From the NCBI GenBank assembly GCA_022495005.1, contig JAGYXB010001100.1, positions 682,001 through 746,000 on the forward strand: a stretch of DNA of 64,000 nt. Reading direction: 5' to 3'. Within the stretch, counting starts at the first letter, position 1, and each line of letters begins with the position of its first letter. A program made the translations under genes and the position numbers. Shown one piece after another: positions 61,246 to 64,000 of this stretch. Source of the stretch: Rhyacophila brunnea. Taxonomy: Eukaryota; Arthropoda; Insecta; Trichoptera; Rhyacophilidae. The notes below the pieces were generated by a model that did no database searches, was not told the DNA's origin, and worked only from the letters and a program-made list of their open reading frames with translations.

Positions 61246-61254
61246 AATCACTGC
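61246..61254 (+). promoter_or_regulatory. Candidate Gfi-1/Senseless binding site
   Basis: AATCACTGC, an exact match to the core of the published Gfi-1 consensus TAAATCAC(A/T)GCA, preceded by TA. It lies 90 bases upstream of the first visible sens exon, in intron or promoter-proximal sequence. Gfi-1 is known to repress its own gene in vertebrates. Autoregulation here is only an inference. A nine-base match can occur by chance in 64 kb. Confidence 0.3.
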
Positions 61255-61794
61255 GGTATTCAGATGGCAGAAGGGTCCATCTGCATTTTTTTCTATTATC
61301 AAGTTTTCTTCTACAAACGTTGTTGAATATATCAATCTTCAATGTCGCAAGAGGAGACATCTGTCAGTGGATCACAAACCAAATTCCATAAGTTTATAGA
61401 GCCAGGCACACGCATATTGAGTGTGATTCACACAAAAAACGGTTGACAAGGCAAAGTTAAAAGACATGGTCATTTTTATACTGAGGGATTGGTACAATTT
61501 TGTAAAAACTATATCTTAAAAAAATTCTTTATTTCAATACTCAATCTCATAATAATGGTAAAATTAATATTTTTACCACTAATCGGGGTAGAAAAAAATA
61601 GGCATTTATAACAACTGAAAAAACATTTTGATGGCAAAAGAGCCCATTTGCCTTGTAATATCGAATATATCAGTTAAAATGAATATGTATATTTTTTTCA
61701 CTCAAACAAACTAAATAAACAACAGCCATCCATACAGGTCATATTATACTAAACTATTTTGTATGTATATCACTAAAATACTTTGTTCGCTAGA

Positions 61795-62027
61795 CTATCC
61801 ATGGACTGAAACCGTATGCGGTTTAGATCCGTGTGCCATACTAAACTTATGATTTTTGTTCATGAAAATATATTTTCACTAAATTTGTAAGTGTATGGTA
61901 TAAATAAACGGATACGATTAGATGCTTGTAATATACTTTGTAAAAATATATTTCCATTAACAGAAAATATAAGCTTTAGCATGGTACACGGTTCGAAACG
62001 GCATACGGTTTCAGTCTATGGATGGCC
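61795..62027. mobile_element. Element W: MITE (233 bp)
   Basis: The left CTATCCATGGACTGAAACCG-TATGCGGTTT and right AAACGGCATACGGTTTCAGT-CTATGGATGG are inverted over about 50 bases, continuing through CCGTGTGCCATACTAA / TTAGCATGGTACACGG. The centre is AT-rich and non-coding. Confidence 0.7.
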
Positions 62028-63539
62028 TATAAATTGAAATCTTATTATTGCTCTCTTCAGCATTCTAGAAATTGACAGATGGTCTAGTCTAAAATCTGAC
62101 TACCGCTATAATATAATATTATAAATATAGTGTAGGGACAGTTTGCTATATCATATCAGTGTATTGTAGTACATTGGCTAATCGCTGTTTATACCATAAT
62201 ACCGTTCTATGAATATATAAATACGATTTATGTATGTATATTCCACTTGCTTCGCATATTTATTGCAATCAGCAACACCAATTTTGTTGCGACTGTAATT
62301 TACTTATATCTACTAATTGAACCCCTCGTAGATTCTTTCGGCATAAGTTTAGCGGCATTCCGCTAGGCAAAGATAAGTTATAAATATCTACTTCGTATCA
62401 CCATGCCCTAGATTCAAATATTACCTGTCACTTATTTAAACAAAATCAGCTATTTAAAATTGTACAGTCAATGAAACAGTTATATTATGAAGTACGACTG
62501 TTGACAACTATTGTTTCCAGCTAAGAACCTAACTGCATTCAAACATGTTGACTCGATAAGAAAAATATAGCATTTTCTCTAAGTTACTAATTTTAATGAT
62601 ATTGTTTTATGTGTTATCTGTTTATAAGTAGGTACCTTTTGGTTATTAAATGTCTACATAATATACGAAAAACCACAATCCCAGCAACACGAAGATTTGC
62701 GCTATGAAAAAACCCCCTACATAAATTATGCTAACCATAAAATTCAACAGAAAATTTTACACTTATTGTCACTTTTTATTCTATATAATATACTGTGAAT
62801 CGGTATGCAAGTTTAATAGTTTTTTTTCTGATTGATCTAATGATATTTAAATAAAATATCTATGTATTGTCTTTGTAATTTTTAAAAGAATTGGAGTAAT
62901 AGCGTTTTTTTGAAATACCGATTTGAAAAATCGTAAATTATGTTGAAAAAATAAAACCTAATTTTCAAAAATAAAAGACATTGAAAAACATTATACATTT
63001 ACAAAGTTGAATTTGGTAACTTTTCATATAGGTACCAACGTACTCAGGTTTGTATTTAAATATTTTCAAATTAGCCACATTTTAAGTTTTACATACAAGT
63101 TTTACCTACTTATTGAGTTGATCAAAATACTCACTATTTGCACAAATAATGATGACTACTCCTAAAATCTCGGGATTTTCGATCTTGGGATATTGGAATC
63201 AGGAAATCGTGTTGCATTCCAAACCACAGCGCCTAACGTTGGAAATAAATTTAAGGAAATACTAATATGCACAAAAATGTATATATTATTATAAATGTGT
63301 CCTTACTAGTTTCGTTTTGACGAGTATTATATTATATTTGTTCAATTTGGATAATTTTAATTGTTTCATTGTAATGTATTTATAATGTAATTAACTATTT
63401 TTTTATTCAAAGAATAATTCACAAGATTTAAGAATGTAACATTCTTTTTATTAAACGTACCTACCTACATAATTTTGAAAATATTTCATTATAAATTTAT
63501 TTTAAATTAAATTTAAAATTTATTATAAAAAATATTTTT

Positions 63540-63630
63540 TGAAAAAACTACGACACCCAGCAGGAATCAAACCTGCGTCTCTCAGGTTTCGCGCCCACGC
63601 ACATTGACCACAATGCTAATAGTTATCCTA
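63540..63630 (-). mobile_element. tRNA-like SINE head
   Basis: On the minus strand: TAGCATTGTGGTCAATGTGC (A-box-like), then GCGCGAAACCTGAGAGACGC, then AGGTTTGATTCCTGCTGGGT (B-box-like). Base pairing of the T arm is plausible, but the box mismatches and the similar degenerate sequence at 49.7 kb argue for a retroposed SINE head rather than a working tRNA gene. Confidence 0.4.
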
Positions 63631-64000
63631 TCTAATTGCGATAAATTTTAACTAATAAATGGCTCTTACAATACTCTCTGAAGCGCTTTCCAAACTGAGT
63701 TACTACTGGCGATCGGCCTAAATATATTTTAAATCAAAGTAGGTTTTAAGGAAGAGACCCATGCATTTTATCAGAAGTATTTTCAAAATTATATATATTT
63801 ATTATGTATCAAGACAATTATTATTATTTATAATGTTTTTGTAATAACATACATTTTTGGCTTAAAATTTAATATTATGATGGTTTGTAACTTCTAGTAG
63901 GTACGTAGTGTAATTACTGTATTATTTAGTTGTATGATACAAAGTTGGTATTTAACATATCAGTGATAATTCAGTGACAGTATAATATATTCAAAGCAGT

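Larger units (their letters stand above)
61157..64000. other. Upstream intron or 5' flank of sens
   Basis: No exon with a matching phase-1 end could be recognised. Open frames on the plus strand at 61007-61399 overlap the real minus-strand exon and are shadows. It contains the Gfi-1-type site, element W and a SINE-like head. Confidence 0.5.

Noticed and set aside
61007..61399. Plus-strand frames of 130 and 76 codons
   Set aside because: They overlap the sens exon on the minus strand, run past its splice acceptor and have no family resemblance; shadows of the real gene.

Overview
This is an AT-rich metazoan nuclear window and looks like an insect. The best phylogenetic anchor is a protein gene on the minus strand whose four C2H2 zinc fingers match the Gfi-1/Senseless family almost residue for residue. 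The base composition, the abundance of TAGGTA/TACCTA words and the TTAGG-type repeats point to a hemipteran, probably aphid-like, genome. That placement is an inference.

The only host gene I can support is the 3' part of senseless (sens), transcribed right to left. Three exons are visible: 60777-61156 (linker region before the fingers), 50245-50395 (fingers 1 and 2) and 40001-40332 (fingers 3 and 4, a 54-residue tail and the stop). Phases and splice sites join cleanly. The two introns are about 9.9 and 10.4 kb. The start codon and N-terminal exon(s) are not recognisable in 61157-64000 and probably lie to the right of the window.

The left 40 kb has no recognisable host gene. It is a graveyard of mobile elements. 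There are pieces of three non-LTR retrotransposons (a Jockey/R1-like fragment at 2.1 and 26.6 kb, a LINE 3' end with a CCHC knuckle at 5.0 and 13.6 kb, an RTE-like C-terminus at 33.2 kb). There are tRNA-derived SINE heads near 27.1, 30.0, 38.1, 49.6 and 63.6 kb. Many non-autonomous DNA transposons were defined here by comparing copies within the window and by reading their inverted ends and target-site duplications (TSDs). Family letters are my own labels: A (six copies), B (several copies), C and D (hAT-like, nested), E (two Foldback-like elements with 9-bp TSDs), F, J and O (paired copies), H (five copies, 8-bp TSDs) and single-copy elements M, N, P, Q, S, U, V and W.

Layout: 0-9 kb, families A, B, F, P and LINE relics; 9-13 kb, mostly featureless AT-rich DNA plus H; 13.5-16.2 kb, LINE end, GC-rich island, B and the larger Foldback-like element; 17.8-26.4 kb, hAT-like elements D, C and M, inverted pairs I and J, and A; 26.5-38.3 kb, LINE, SINE, A, H, O, S, RTE-like, N, the second Foldback-like element and B; 38.3-40 kb, AT-rich 3' flank of sens; 40-61.2 kb, sens with element-rich introns; 61.2-64 kb, upstream intron or flank with one Gfi-1/Sens-type binding motif and element W.

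I saw no rRNA gene, intact tRNA gene, CRISPR array or bacterial-type system. The most notable items are the exon-split senseless gene, the two Foldback-like elements with minisatellite arms, and the palindromic H element carrying a short telomere-like TTAGG array.
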